This document shows, in pieces, positions 10,390-21,608 of a stretch of 64,000 bases of DNA. The DNA lies in NCBI GenBank assembly GCA_021018995.1, contig CM037590.1, forward strand, positions 73,333,597 to 73,397,596, given 5' to 3'. The notes beneath the pieces were generated by a model. The model did not search any database and was not told where the DNA came from. It worked only from the letters and a program-made list of their open reading frames with translations. Made by a program: the position numbers and the translations under genes. The number at the start of each line of letters is the position of its first letter. The stretch's first letter is position 1. The DNA is from Chloranthus sessilifolius. Its lineage: Eukaryota > Streptophyta > Magnoliopsida > Chloranthales > Chloranthaceae.

Positions 10390-11700
10390 ATGTAGGACAA
10401 ATGCTAAACCCTAATTATGCGATTAAATCAATTTTAGATTTTATCGAGCAGCGAAAATTCAAGAAAATCCTTCCAAAACACATCGAAATATTCAATAATT
10501 TTATTAGGGTAATTTGATTAATCTGATTTAGTGTTTGTTAGCATGAGCTTTCCCGATCTACGAAAATAAGTCTAAAGATAGACTTTAGTTTCGATCTAGT
10601 TTAGGGTACCAAGTGACAATCTCGATGATGTCTCTTGACTACTTGCTAGGGTTTGAATAATTTAAGGTCCAAATGGTTTAAATCGTTCAAAGGGAATCAA
10701 TGAATTAAGGTTGGGAATTAAAAGTCAAAATCTCAGCAACAATACTAGAAGAAAAGATATTTTGACTTTTATGGGTTTTCGATAGGAAAAACAAAGTAAA
10801 TTAAATTTCATGACAATAAGAAAATTAGATAAAAAAGGTAGAAGATCCAAGGAAGATAATTGGATTAACACCAAACCGATGCGGAAGAAGAATTGTTCTT
10901 CGGGTGAAAGAATCACTCTTACGGCTGAAAACTCTTCACAAGTTCTCGAAAAGTCGCTCAAAGCAACCCTTCATTACTTTATCATTCCTTCCTAAAATTG
11001 TCTTTACATGCTTTTATATAAGCTAAGAAAGTAAATTAAATTTCATGACAATAAGAAAATTAGATAAAAAAGGTAGAAGATCCAAGGAAGATAATTGGAT
11101 TAACACCAAACCGATGCGGAAGAAGAATTGTTCTTCGGGTGAAAGAATCACTCTTACGGCTGAAAACTCTTCACAAGTTCTCGAAAAGTCGCTCAAAGCA
11201 ACCCTTCATTACTTTATCATTCCTTCCTAAAATTGTCTTTACATGCTTTTATATAAGCTAAGAAACCCTAACCTTCATTAATTTATCACTCCTCCCTAAA
11301 ATTGTCTTTACATGCCTTTATATAGGCTAAGAAACCCTAACCAAAACATAAAAAACGAAAATAGAAATGATCCTGATCTAAAAAGTAAATTAAATCCTAA
11401 AATTCGCATCTAATTAAAATTTTCGTGCGCAAATTCAATCGATCGAGATTGGAATTCGATCGATCGAGGTCCTTCAGAACTGCACGTAAACTCTCTAGAC
11501 GAATTCGATTATTTGAGAATTGCATTCGAACAGGCGAATTTGGGCATAAACTTCATTTTCGTGCTCTTTTCTTTGCTTTCTTTATCTTCTTTGGCTTTCT
11601 GTGCATGCCATCCCAAATTGGGATCTTCTCACGTGATTCGTGCGTGTATGATCGGTCGATGTCCACATCAATAAAGGCTCTAAACTAATTAGTTGTAACA
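10390..11700 (-). repeat. Reverse-oriented LTR, copia-like
   Basis: Starts TGATGTAGGACAAATG next to the minus-strand primer site, as the 3' terminus of a minus-strand LTR would. The right boundary is uncertain; AGTTGTAACA near 11700 is one candidate. It contains a perfect or near-perfect 235-bp tandem duplication. The two identical 61-codon open frames (10810-10995 and 11045-11230) are copies of the duplicated unit and not genes. Confidence 0.4.
10795..11264. repeat. 235-bp tandem duplication plus partial third copy
   Basis: Unit 1 is about 10795-11029 and unit 2 about 11030-11264, with the same sequence at a constant 235-base offset. A third, diverged partial copy of the unit's last 75 bases follows at about 11265-11340 (CCCTAAAATTGTCTTTACATG). 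The near identity of the first two units points to a recent event. Confidence 0.92.
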
Positions 11701-13594
11701 AAATGTCCACAAATGGTGAGATATTCGAGAAGCTTCGGGTATTCAGCGTTAAACACTAATAGCTACAACAAGAATGATTTGTATCTAATTCAACCAAATC
11801 CTTTGGGTTATTTGACCAATTTTAATTTTCGTTTCTTTCTCCCCATGCGTCCCCTCCGGTTTCTTACTACTTCACATAACACTTTAAAAAAGCACTAATG
11901 GAGTGTGGTGTCACCGGAAACAAATTCACAATATAGATCTATAACTGTCCAAGTAAAGTTCAACCCATGTACTCTACCCTAGGCAAGCCTACATATTTTG
12001 ACACATATAAATTCCATGAGTCAATGAATAAAATCAGTAGGTGGTTAATGTACACCTAAGGGCCCACCAGTAGTTATACACATAAAAGAATGGATGGTGT
12101 TAGATCTTCAAACAGAACTCAATAAGCACCCATATTTGCTCCCTAACTCAAAACAACCTTAATCTTCACAAAACAACTCATTGCCCTCAGTCTTCACTCT
12201 TGCAACTAAAGAAAAATCCAAAACTCATTGTACAAAGTTTGTACATCTATTGATGCAGAGCACCAAAGGGCGCAAGCTCCGAGCAGTCAATGGTGTAAAA
12301 ATCTAGGCAAAAATGGGCTGGCTTAGCTTCAGGAATTTCAGAAATAAGAGGGATATAAGGAGGATTGTAAAGGAGTTTAATTAATGAGTTGATGGGCACT
12401 GAATAGAAAGGCCAAATTGGAATTGAGGCTCTCCAAAGATGAGGTTGACATGTTGCTTTAACCTTTAAGTGGCAATGTGCCCCAGGTTAACAAGAGTTGT
12501 AACCTCATGCGACCAGGGGTCAGGTGATAGCTTCCAGTGATGACAAGGAGGAATATGATTACCAAGAGGGTTGTGATCTTGGTAATCCTAAAAGATTTCA
12601 ATCTTTTTTATTTTCTTCTTTCCTATCTAAAAATTAGGTAATAAAAGGCAGGAGTTAAAAGGCTTCTTATCTCCATTAGAAGTCTAGGAGTCCTACTTAG
12701 ATTTGGACACAGAGTAGGAAGTTTCTCTTGCTTTATTTTATAATGTAAACAGACAGCATTACCAAGATAGTTTTATTGAGATTTTGGAATAAGAAATATT
12801 TTTCTTCTTGAATTTTCTTTGAAGGAACAGATCTGAAGGTTTCGAGCTACTTGTGTAGTTTTCGAGGATTCCGACCTTGGGCCTGTACCATGACATCCGA
12901 TAAAAAATTCAAGGGAGCTCATCCTCTCCATGAATGCTGCTTATCAAATATTTGAGACTGATTGGGTGCATTAATCGGAGGCCTATTGAGGTCCTGTTTC
13001 CTGCAGTGGATTGTTTGAATTTTCTGAACATCAATATAAATCTACATGATTTGCCGAATGTTAAGCTTTTGCTACTGCTGATCAATTATTAACTTCTGAT
13101 GGTATCGTCTTCTCTAAGATGTGCTACCAATATAATCTTTAGTTCTTTACTACAGCTGTTGTGATTCAGATTTACAGGTGACCGGGATCAAAACAATGTG
13201 TGTTGCATTTAAATATATTAACAGCAATTATTTAAATTAATATAACATTAATCTCCTTATCAATTTAATCCTATCTACCATATTGACGTTCAGGATCATT
13301 GTCTGTTATGTAGATAAATCTATAACCGTTGACAAATAACAACCATTTAAAAGGGTAATAATGCATCCAACAATTTGTTTCATCTACAACTTTTTTTATA
13401 TTTTTTTTGTAGCAAATTAGACAATGTTAGTTCCTCATTCAAAATTCAACAAACTTGTTCCATACTCCTAAACCTAAAATAATCTTAATCTTTAGATTCT
13501 TCACAAAACAACCTAAGTAAATTGCAACCCATTAATTTAAGAAAAGGAAAATTTGAAGCAATATACAATCCATACCTAATGAGGGAAAATCAGG
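11700..13594. other. Unassigned non-coding region
   Basis: No domain, LTR pair or splice-consistent exon set was recognised. 12340-12900 has the flavour of a copia LTR tail (AAGGCAGGAGTTAAAAGGC, then TTTATAATGTAAAC, ending near GGCCTGTACCATGACA), but no partner LTR is in the window. 13200-13590 is AT-rich. Open frames here are short and unsupported. Confidence 0.4.
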
Positions 13595-13609
13595 CAGGGA
13601 TTTAAAGAA

Positions 13610-13688
<79 letters not shown>

Positions 13689-13969
13689 CATATCAGCCAG
13701 CTCCCATGCCGATATATATGGGATATGCATCAGCCAAATCGGCCAACATTGAAGTACCTATTTTTTTAAATATTAAAAATACATAAATAATAATTTTTTT
13801 CTTAAAGGGAATTTTTGGTATTTTTATGGTTCATAGCAGATACATATCGGCCGATTTGACCCAATATTTGACCCCATACCGAATCAGAGGTGTATATCGT
13901 ATCGGATGGGGCCTAACCTGATACATATCAGCCAATATGTATCAGATATGGCCGATATTTGAAACCATG
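13595..13969. mobile_element. MITE of the ATATCGGCC family with internal (TA)n
   Basis: Flanked by the 8-bp direct repeat AAATCAGG (13587-13594 and 13970-13977). The ends are imperfect inverted repeats: CAGGGATTTAAAGAAT at left, and the complement of CATGGTTTCAAATATCGG at right. The body carries a 74-base TA tract and repeated palindromic words such as ATATCGGCCGAT. A second family member is at 60091-60426. No coding capacity. Confidence 0.78.
13612..13685. repeat. (TA)n microsatellite within MITE
   Basis: About 74 bases of TA, near the left end of the ATATCGGCC-family MITE. Confidence 0.95.
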
Positions 13970-14151
13970 AAATCAGGTGCTAGTATGTTACAGAAAGTAG
14001 ACACCAAGAAGCATTTGGAAACTTTACGTTTATCTGTCTTCCTTTCTATTTGTTTTTCTGCATGTAACATCGAGTAGAGTTCAATAATTACATATAAAAA
14101 GCCAAAATCACGCTTCACCCACCACACTTGTAGGATAAAAGAAAAGAAATA

Positions 14152-14154
<3 letters not shown>

Positions 14155-14221
<67 letters not shown>
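14155..14221. repeat. (TA)n microsatellite
   Basis: About 67 bases of TA in AT-rich DNA. No inverted repeat or TSD could be tied to it. The minus-strand poly Tyr-Ile frame through it is an artefact. 14222-14635 is AT-rich and holds no recognisable gene. Confidence 0.95.
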
Positions 14222-14223
<2 letters not shown>

Positions 14224-14635
14224 GGAGTCAGGCAATATGAGAAGCATATATTGATATCTCCCTCTAATAAATATAAATGAATAAATGAAAACATAAATAA
14301 ATCAAAGAGAAAATACAAAAATCAACTAACAATATACACCACAAATGAGAGAACAGGTTGGAATAATTGATACTTTTCAATGGCACACAACCTATTGTAA
14401 TTCTTGAAACATAAAAATAAAAATAAAATATGAACATTTGTGATAAGGATTCACTCAATTCTTATATAAAGAATAAGCAAATCTACATCATTCCTGTAAG
14501 AAAAATCAGAAACACTTTGTACTTTCACAAAACAATCAAAATTCCCAATCCAAGAAATGGAAAAAAAAAACAATTTTTATATAAAAAATAAGTGATCTAC
14601 ATCATTCCTATAAGAAAAATCGGAAACAATGTGAC

Positions 14636-15060
14636 TTCGGGTACCTTTATGCACATCCCAAGATTCTTCCTTCTCAACCTAGGTTCCACATGCTTAAACT
14701 GTTGACTGCTTTGAATCAGGCGATGGAGATCATTTTCCATCCCAATCTTTGATAAAATAGATCTTGAGATAATGGGCCTACCATCAGACAGTCAGATTTG
14801 ATTCCATGTGGCACAGTCTCAAAAAATGAACATGATGATTCTTCGTGGTTCTCGGATCACATTTCGGGATGTTTAACAGCGTGAAATCAAAATCTGACCA
14901 TCCGACGGTAAGACCGTGATCTAAAGAACTATTGGGTCGAAGATTGGGACGAAAAATGATCTCCATCATCATATTCAAAGCAGGGTTTAAGCACATGAAA
15001 TCGGCGTTGAAAAGGAAGAATCTTGGGTTGAAAATGAAGACACCCTTTGACTTTTTCAAC
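14636..15060. mobile_element. Foldback element, near complete
   Basis: Two long imperfect inverted arms, about 14641-14815 and 14875-15055, share CCCAAGATTCTTCCTT, the GATGGAGATCATTTT segment and the GACCGTCTGATGGT-type segment near the centre. They are separated by a short spacer. No coding frame beyond chance (14784-15128 on minus). Superfamily not determined. Confidence 0.75.
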
Positions 15061-15381
15061 ACACAATCAAAATTCCAATTCAAAGAAATATGAAAAAAAG
15101 AAATTAAGAAATCAAAATAGACCAACACCCAATTTAACTTTCCAAGAACTTAGAAAGAAAATGGATTAATGCAACCATTTGAACATCTTATGTACTAGAA
15201 ATCTTTCCAATCCCAAATAAATGTATTAAAGTTTGCCAATAATTTATAAAACTAATTTATAAATCAATAGACAACGAAAAACAAAATACCCATCAATAAA
15301 ATCACTTGATTATTGATAATTTTTCAAAGAAAGCACACAAGAAACAAAAAGATGGTCGTTATATATGCATTTACAAGATTT

Positions 15382-15469
<88 letters not shown>

Positions 15470-15740
15470 AAAGATTGAAAGATTTGAAAAACAAAGGAAA
15501 ATATAATAGAAAATCATTTAATTCTTAGAAAATGAAGAACAGATTCAGTACTACATAACCAATTAAAACAGAGATAGGAAAAAGGCCCAAAACCCATAAA
15601 AAAAAAAAGGATTAAAAAGAAGAAGGCAAAACCTAACAAAATAAAGAGCTTACCTTACTTCCTCCTCGTGGTTTTGAATGAAGAGAGAGAGGAGAGAGAT
15701 GCAGAGAGAGAGAGACTGTGGGAACTTTCAGGCTTTGAAG
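15061..15740. other. A-rich unassigned region
   Basis: AT-rich DNA with runs of A and a GA-rich stretch (15678-15715). No gene, LTR or TSD was recognised apart from the TA tract at 15384. Confidence 0.5.
15384..15462. repeat. (TA)n microsatellite
   Basis: About 79 bases of TA dinucleotide, the longest in the window. Confidence 0.95.
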
Positions 15741-15752
15741 ACTTATTCAACT

Positions 15753-16330
15753 AGGGCTATAAACGGGTTGGTTCGGGCCGTCCCAAAATTTTGGAACCAT
15801 GTTGGAATTGTCCCACATCGTTTGTGGGCAGACCCTTCTTGGGCAAACCTTACCTTACAAGCCGGTTTTGCCTTTTCTCTGGCCTTCTGTATATATGTGG
15901 ATTTCTTTTCTCATATTTTCACTCTTTATTTTTTCTAAGATCTCTTTAAAAAGACTTGTTATATGATTCATAATTGGGAGAAATCACGACGCTAAAATGA
16001 GCGGATGTTCTCAAGTTCACATTCTCATGTTAATTCCCACTTCTAGATTATTATAACAAGCCGTAAACAATATAATCGATTGTGGAATCGTTCATCTTCT
16101 TCTGTTTTTCTTTATTTTATAATTTTAACACGAATGGACATTTGTCATATAATTACCATGTTGCACTCGACAGGGAAAGGACCAACCCAAGTCGATCAGA
16201 ACCAAAAAACCAGATTCGATCTAACCACAACCTGAAAAGTGAAACCCTCATATCTTTCATCATTTTGTTTTTATGTAAATGTTGGGTGGGTTGGGTCAAC
16301 CCGACCCGAAGGTAGGGTTGGATGTCTCAT
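15753..16330. repeat. Possible hAT and copia LTR fragments
   Basis: TAGGGCTATAAACGGG at 15753 resembles a hAT terminal sequence. TGTTGGAATTGTCCCACATCG near 15803 has the form of a plant copia LTR start. Neither has a matching opposite end that I could find. A 9-bp repeat (ACCATGTTG near 15798 and 16157) may be a chance match. Open frames here are unsupported. Confidence 0.25.
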
Positions 16331-16364
16331 GCCCCTGAGTATTCAGCAGGTTGGGTATCGGATC

Positions 16365-16530
16365 TTCCCAACCTATTGAGAGCTCTCGTATTCAGAGACG
16401 AGAGGAACGCGCACACCGGAGCCCTCGTATTCAGAGACGAGGGGAACGCACATACCGCTTACCTATTGAGAGCCCTTGTATTTAGAGACGAGAGGAACAC
16501 GCATACCGCTTACCTATTGAAAGCTACGGG
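16365..16530 (+). repeat. Degenerate minisatellite (ATTCAGAGACGAGAGGAACG)
   Basis: Three copies of a unit containing CTCGTATTCAGAGACGAG and GGAACGCGCACACCG, with a CCTATTGAGAG spacer. All copies stay in one frame of the 16322-16555 open frame, giving three ALVFRDERNAHT-type peptide repeats. That looks like a by-product of unit lengths divisible by three; no known protein matches. 16551-16959 beyond is AT-rich and empty. Confidence 0.75.
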
Positions 16531-16959
16531 CGCACATAAAACATATATTACATAATAAAAAGAAAGTTGATTGCAGCTTTTGCGTGTTAATAAACTTTTT
16601 AAATTTTATTTTTAACTTTTGGTTAACTAAATATTTTCTTTCTAGACGTTTAAGAACAAATTTTCTATCTGCACATCACTTAATTTTGGTTAAATATTAA
16701 TTTCTCTATAGAAATAAAACAACTGTTGCTATCGACACACCATTTAATTTTGGTAAATAATAATTTCCTTCATATAGTAGCAAAGAAACAAGTAAAAGCA
16801 TTCTTTAACCTTCTTCCAAGTAGCTCTAAAAAATAATGATGCTTTTCTAAAGGTTAGCAAAAAGAGAAAAATCTGAGCAGTTTTTGACCTTCTTTGATGA
16901 TCATGCATTTCTCAAGGTTAACAAAAGGAGATAGATCCGAGCATAGCTGGCAGTGTTCG

Positions 16960-17600
16960 GGATGGGCACCTTCTGTCAACTCATATATAAGGTAAGTGAC
17001 CCTATTTACAAGAGCAATGTTTAGATTTAATTGACTGAATTTTTTAGAGATTCATGCTTGTCTACCCTAAAATATTAGAGACCAATGATGATTGGATAAA
17101 ATTTTAGAGATAAGTGTCTTCTCTATCCTAAACCTTCTTAAATACCTACAATACTCTTGTTGGCCAACATAATTACTAAAGAGATTAACTCATTGAAATA
17201 AAATAGCTCCCCTCCTTGTACAATGGGCACCTACACCCTAAGAGAACTTTGATCATTGATGACTTTGAATCAGACGATAGAGATCGTATTTCGCTTCAAT
17301 CTTTAGAAGGGGTCTGGAGATTATTATGATGCCATCAATCGGCCAGTTTTCAGTTGGAATGATACAGACCCCAATACAGCTCGTCCAACATACTTACATG
17401 CATACGATCTGTAAACGTGAATTTAGGGCTAGGGTTTTCGAATATATGAGACGTGAAATTGGGAACTCACCGTAGGATGGTACGGTCATGCTCTCAAGAT
17501 CACTTATGTTAAAGATTGGTGCGAAACATGATCTCTACTGTCTGATTCAAAGCCATCAATGTTCATTTGAGTTAGAGTGTAGGTGCCCAACGAAAAAGGA
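16960..17600 (+). repeat. Dispersed repeat, copy 2 (pair at 8150-8785)
   Basis: Same order and orientation as copy 1: GATGGGCACCTTCTGTC, AT-rich 250 bases, then the foldback element. Compared with copy 1 it has several short indels, and here the right arm of the foldback is complete. Confidence 0.8.
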
Positions 17601-17620
17601 GTGGCGCTAATAACCGTTCC
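17205..17620. mobile_element. Foldback element, complete arms
   Basis: Left arm TGGGCACCTACACCC with TTTGAATCAGACGATAGAGATC; right arm inverted as GATCTCTACTGTCTGATTC and GAGTGTAGGTGCCCA. The inverted match extends a further 10-15 bases outward (TCCTTG versus AAGGAG). This copy shows the full arm length (about 180 bases). No TSD was identified. 17621-17935 beyond contains nothing recognisable. Confidence 0.75.
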
Positions 17621-17935
17621 CGTCCCATTAATGTGCATCATTTAGTTTACTTAGGGGGCGGCCCTACAGTAAAGTAAAGTGTTTCTAATTTTAGCTTTCT
17701 TTATTTTTCTTTCATTTAGGGGCAGGCATTACTTTAATATTTTCAAAATATTTTTACTATATGATCATTTAATAAAATACGGACCGTTTGAAGAGAGACC
17801 CAAGCAATCTGATCAATTTTATAGAAGCAGTCAACCACTTCAAATTACTGGGTTATCGATGCGAATTTAGAGGCAGCAACTATAAGTATCAAATTTCAAA
17901 AATCAAAGATTCCTCAAGACAATCAGTTTAATCTC

Positions 17936-18022
17936 AAAGCGGTGATGCAAGCAATTCCTACATATACGATGAGTTGCTTCAGACTTCCCATAAGGTTCCT
18001 TGATAAGATCTTAGCAATGTAG
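17936..18022 (+). pseudogene. LINE ORF2 fragment
   Basis: 28 codons then TAG. The phrase AVMQAIPTYTMSCFRLP is the conserved segment downstream of the reverse transcriptase core in plant L1-type LINEs. Nothing on either side continues it, so it is a short relic next to the start of copia element A. Confidence 0.6.
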
Positions 18023-19046
18023 ACTCCCCAGCTACCTTATATGATCTCTACAAATATGAAAAAAAATGATTTTTTTCATATGATTTTTCCTGGTAACAGA
18101 TATTTACCTAAATAAGGTGCATCAACTCTCATCCCTCTTTGTTTGATGGATCCAACTACCCTTATTCTTAACTCCATGAACCCTAAGATTTGGTATGTTG
18201 TTGAAGATTCTTGGACTCCAACACAAGAACATTCTATGTTTGATGATTATACCAGTGAGGACTTAAAGACTCTTAACATCTAATATGGTGTTGTGCTCGC
18301 ATCTAAGTTTCATCGTCTTCATACTTGTAATACTACCAAAGATGCCTAAAGATTCTTCATGTCACTTATAAGAGACCCCTCAAGTGAAGATAGCCAAACT
18401 TCAAATGCTTACCTAACTGTTTGAAAATCTTCAAATGGAGGAAGATGAAAAACTTTCTCATTTCTACATCACAGTGAATACAATCGCTTCCTAATTAAGT
18501 GATTTAGATCAAAAGACAATACCACAGTCGAAAACAAAGATGTTGACAACATCAATTGTGCTGAACTTGTTGGTACCCTTCAAATGTATGAGTGAGATTT
18601 TGGATCTTCACAAAGGCAAGGGCATAACTCTCAAGTTATCAAAGTTTCAAATTGATTCTGATACTGAGGAGGATGGCTCTCAGGAAATGGCTATATTTGT
18701 TAAAAAATTCAAGAAATTTTACAATCGGAAAAAAAGTTTGCTAAAAAAATTGAAGAACATAAACCTTTTGAAAAGAAAGTTGAAAGGATTTCCCTGGTGG
18801 AAATCAATGTTATGGCCATATTGCTGCGGAATGTCCCAACCGCAAAAAAAGATGAAAATTTAAAGCAATGACAACCACAGAAGATTCTTGATTTATAAGT
18901 GTCGTGGCTATGGCCATATTGTTGCGGAATGTTTGAATCGCAAGAAAGATAAAAATTTTAAGCAATGGCAATCACAGAAGATTATGAAATTCAAGAAGAA
19001 GCATCTTCTGAGCAACCCGTTGACCCAACTAAGGATTTAGGGCTTT

Positions 19047-19695
19047 AGTGGCGGAGCCAGGTTTTTTCTGATGGGGGATCCCTTATAGTCGTAAGATAGT
19101 AATAGTAGTAAAGAACATTTCAATGGTGTGAGATCAAAATTTCTAATTTAATGGTAGAAGATTGTTTAAACACTATTTGGTGTATGAATGTCTGTTAGGA
19201 GCCATTATCCCTAAAAATAATTATACTTTGAGTAATAAATTAGGGCTTTTATTTTTTATTAAAAAATAATAATTATAGTATACATTTGACTTTAACAAAA
19301 AATCAACAGCAATTTGAGATCTTGGCGTTGGCGATTGGAGAGTGAATAAGATATCATAGAAAGAGATGGGTGGCTAAGATTAGAGAGAGAGAGAGAGAGA
19401 GAGAAGACATAGAGGCATTGGGACTTGAGAGTGGGGGGAGAGACTCTTGAGAGAGAGAGAGAATTTTGGGAGTAATATTTGGGAAGAGAGAGAATTTTGG
19501 AAATTTATTTCTGTTTAAAAATTTTGTGGATAAAAAAGTAAGTTTTTAAAATGTCTTAAGAAGTTTTGGAATTTTGAGGAATTTTATTAAAAGTTCTTGC
19601 CCCTAAAACGATAGAACTTAAAAGACTTTAAAAAAGAAAAACTTGCGATGAGGGATCCCAAGACCCCCCATTGAACAATGTGGCTCTGCCATTGC
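19047..19695. mobile_element. Non-autonomous hAT element, 649 bp
   Basis: Perfect 8-bp TSD AGGGCTTT at 19039-19046 and 19696-19703. Imperfect terminal inverted repeats: AGTGGCGGAGCCAGG at left, and the complement of GCAATGGCAGAGCCACA at right, followed by ATGGGGG on both sides. It interrupts the gag tail of copia A. It contains GA-rich tracts (19385-19405, 19447-19465) and no transposase. Confidence 0.88.
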
Positions 19696-19856
19696 AGGGC
19701 TTTTATTGCCACCTTCATTCAATCTGAAACTGATGCGGTCACTGACTATGAAGTATCTAATGATGAAAATGACGACGGGTCTGATCTAAGTGAAGCATAT
19801 AGTGAATCATATTTAGAGTGTGCGCAATTAACTAAGGACAAAAGTAAGCACTTGAA

Positions 19857-19858
<2 letters not shown>

Positions 19859-19934
<76 letters not shown>
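19859..19934. repeat. (TA)n microsatellite inside copia A gag
   Basis: About 76 bases of TA lying directly within the gag coding remnant (LTKDKSKHLKD precedes it, ESKRCKFYALL follows). It therefore expanded after A inserted. Confidence 0.95.
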
Positions 19935-19937
<3 letters not shown>

Positions 19938-20362
19938 ATCTAAAAGGTGTAAATTCTACGCTTTACTCTTAGGTTCAGGAACTTACCTTGAGTAAAAATG
20001 ATCATGAAGAAGAATCTGTCAAATACTAAAATTTGTTGAAAGTGAACATTGTTATACATTGTTATACCTTTACTGTCCTCACTTGTGAAAACATTGTTTT
20101 AAAATGTGAAATAAATTCACATTATGCTTCTAAACTCACTAATTTTGTATGGGTCTTAGTTATGATAAATTTCAGACTTCTTCCTCCTCTAAAAAGACCA
20201 GTCAAGTATCAATTAATTTTATGACAGAAAAACTTGTATGAAGAATCCCTACTTGCTTTGTTGGAAATTTAACAAAATAAATATTTATTATTAATTTTAA
20301 ATTAATAATATTTATTTTTTATTTATTATAGGTAAAGGTACAATTTACGCTTCTGGTTGAAT

Positions 20363-20821
20363 TGTTGTTTGGCTTTTAACTTAGAGGTTGGATTGTTGTT
20401 TGACTCTAACTTGGAGGACCTGCGACGGCCCAGTTACGTTCAGACTCTATAAAGCTAATTTATCTTAAATTAGAAGTAAAATTTAGATCTTAAGGCTAGT
20501 CTCTCTTGAATTAGAAGTAGGATTCGTGTCTTCTATATAAAGGGAAAACTCTTGGTCGAACTATAGAGTTGAGATACCATTATATAGCTTTGAAAAACAT
20601 ATCTAGGGTTTTGAGGAGAGCTTTGGTGAGACTTGAGTGTTCTTGTATTCATGTATGATCATCAACATAGTGAATCATCGTTACCCATGGACGTAAGCAT
20701 ATTGTCGAACCACGTAAATATCGTCTCTTGTATGTTTGTGGTTGATTTTATTTTATTTTTACGTTCTTATTTGATTGTCCATCATGAGATTGTTTGTTAG
20801 TTTGTAAGCTTCCACGCAACA
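20363..20821 (+). repeat. 5' LTR of copia B
   Basis: Begins TGTTGTTTGGC and ends GCAACA, three bases before the primer site. It has two copies of a roughly 33-base repeat (GGTTGGATTGTTGTTTGACTC type) where the 3' LTR has three. A TATATAAA box lies at 20534. The start is uncertain by a few bases because the left end is within the repeat. Confidence 0.85.
20534..20541 (+). promoter_or_regulatory. TATA box in copia B 5' LTR
   Basis: TATATAAA about 170 bases into the LTR; the 3' LTR has the related CATATAAAGGG at the equivalent place. Confidence 0.6.
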
Positions 20822-20824
20822 AAT

Positions 20825-20835
20825 TGGTATCAGAG
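20825..20835 (+). other. Primer-binding site of copia B
   Basis: TGGTATCAGAG matches the initiator tRNA-Met primer site and lies three bases after the LTR end. Confidence 0.9.
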
Positions 20836-20863
20836 AAATTAGATTTTTGTACTACGATCGGAG

Positions 20864-21608
20864 ATGGCATCGAAGTCCGCAAAAGTTTCAAATGCGAGGT
20901 TCGTGAGAAATTTGAAGGGAAGTTCAATTTTGGCTTGTGGCAAGTACAAGTTTGAGATATCTTGATTCAACAAGGGTTGCACAAGGCATTGAAAAGGCTT
21001 ACGAGTAAGACGACAGATATGTTTGATGGTGATTGGAAAGAATTCAAACTTTAAGTATGTAGTACGATTCGACTATGTCTAGCAAAGGAGACTACGTATA
21101 ATATGATGCAGGAAAACTCGGCGGTCTCGCTGTGGGCTAAATTAGAGTCTTTACAAGACAAAATCTATGACGAGTCATCTATATCTTAAGAAGCAACTGT
21201 ACAAGTTGAACATGAAGGCAGGTACTTCTTTCAACAAACACCTTAATGAATTCAATAGAATAATATCTGAATTATTAAATATTAGAGGAGAGGTTAAGGA
21301 TGAAGATAAAACACTATTACTTTTATCTTCTCTCCTCGATTCCTATGAGCACCTTGTTACTATGCTGCTCCATGGAAATGATACTATTGAATTGGAGTCG
21401 GATACAGCGACACTACTTTGAAACGACGTGAGGAAGAAAGGTTCAGATAGTGATACACAAGCAAGTAACTTGTTGGTTAGGGGGAGAGTAGAAGACCGTA
21501 AATCCGGAAGGGGTAGATCAAAATCCAGATCTAAATCTAAAAACAGAAAGACCGTAGAATGTTACAGGTGTTATGAAAAGGGTCACATAGGAAGGCATTG
21601 TCCATAGT
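20864..21608 (+). pseudogene. Copia B gag
   Basis: Starts with ATG (MASKSAKVS) 29 bases past the primer site. The copia gag core is clear in MTSHLYLKKQLYKLNMKAG and LNEFNRIISELLNIRGEV at 21167-21300, as in TNT1-type elements. The CCHC knuckle CYRCYEKGHIGRHC is intact (about 21560-21601). Frameshifts near 20900 and 21160 and a stop at 21419 break the frame. The protein would package element RNA in the cytoplasm. Confidence 0.88.

Larger units (their letters stand above)
18100..20330 (+). pseudogene. Copia element A gag, interrupted
   Basis: Gag-like pieces in several frames: SSLFDGSNYPY at 18130, MEEDEKLSHFYITVNTIAS near 18436, GKGITLKLSKFQIDSDTEED near 18619, then a degenerate zinc knuckle KCRGYGHIVAEC at 18897-18932 whose first cysteine is lost. 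A 97-base tandem duplication repeats the knuckle region (18814 and 18911). After the hAT insertion the acidic tail resumes (SETDAVTDYEVSNDENDD at about 19713), followed by a TA array. Frameshifts and stops are frequent. Confidence 0.75.

Noticed and set aside
10810-11230. Two identical 61-codon proteins (10810-10995, 11045-11230)
   Set aside because: They are the same stretch copied by the 235-bp tandem duplication within an LTR; no domain and no conserved homologue known to me.
15798-16166. A 9-bp TSD ACCATGTTG around a possible element
   Set aside because: The ends inside it are not inverted repeats and do not fit an LTR; a chance match cannot be excluded.
8150-17600. The 640-bp direct repeats as LTRs of a 9-kb element
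   Set aside because: No TG/CA ends, no primer site after the left copy, no polypurine tract before the right copy, and unrelated sequence between.
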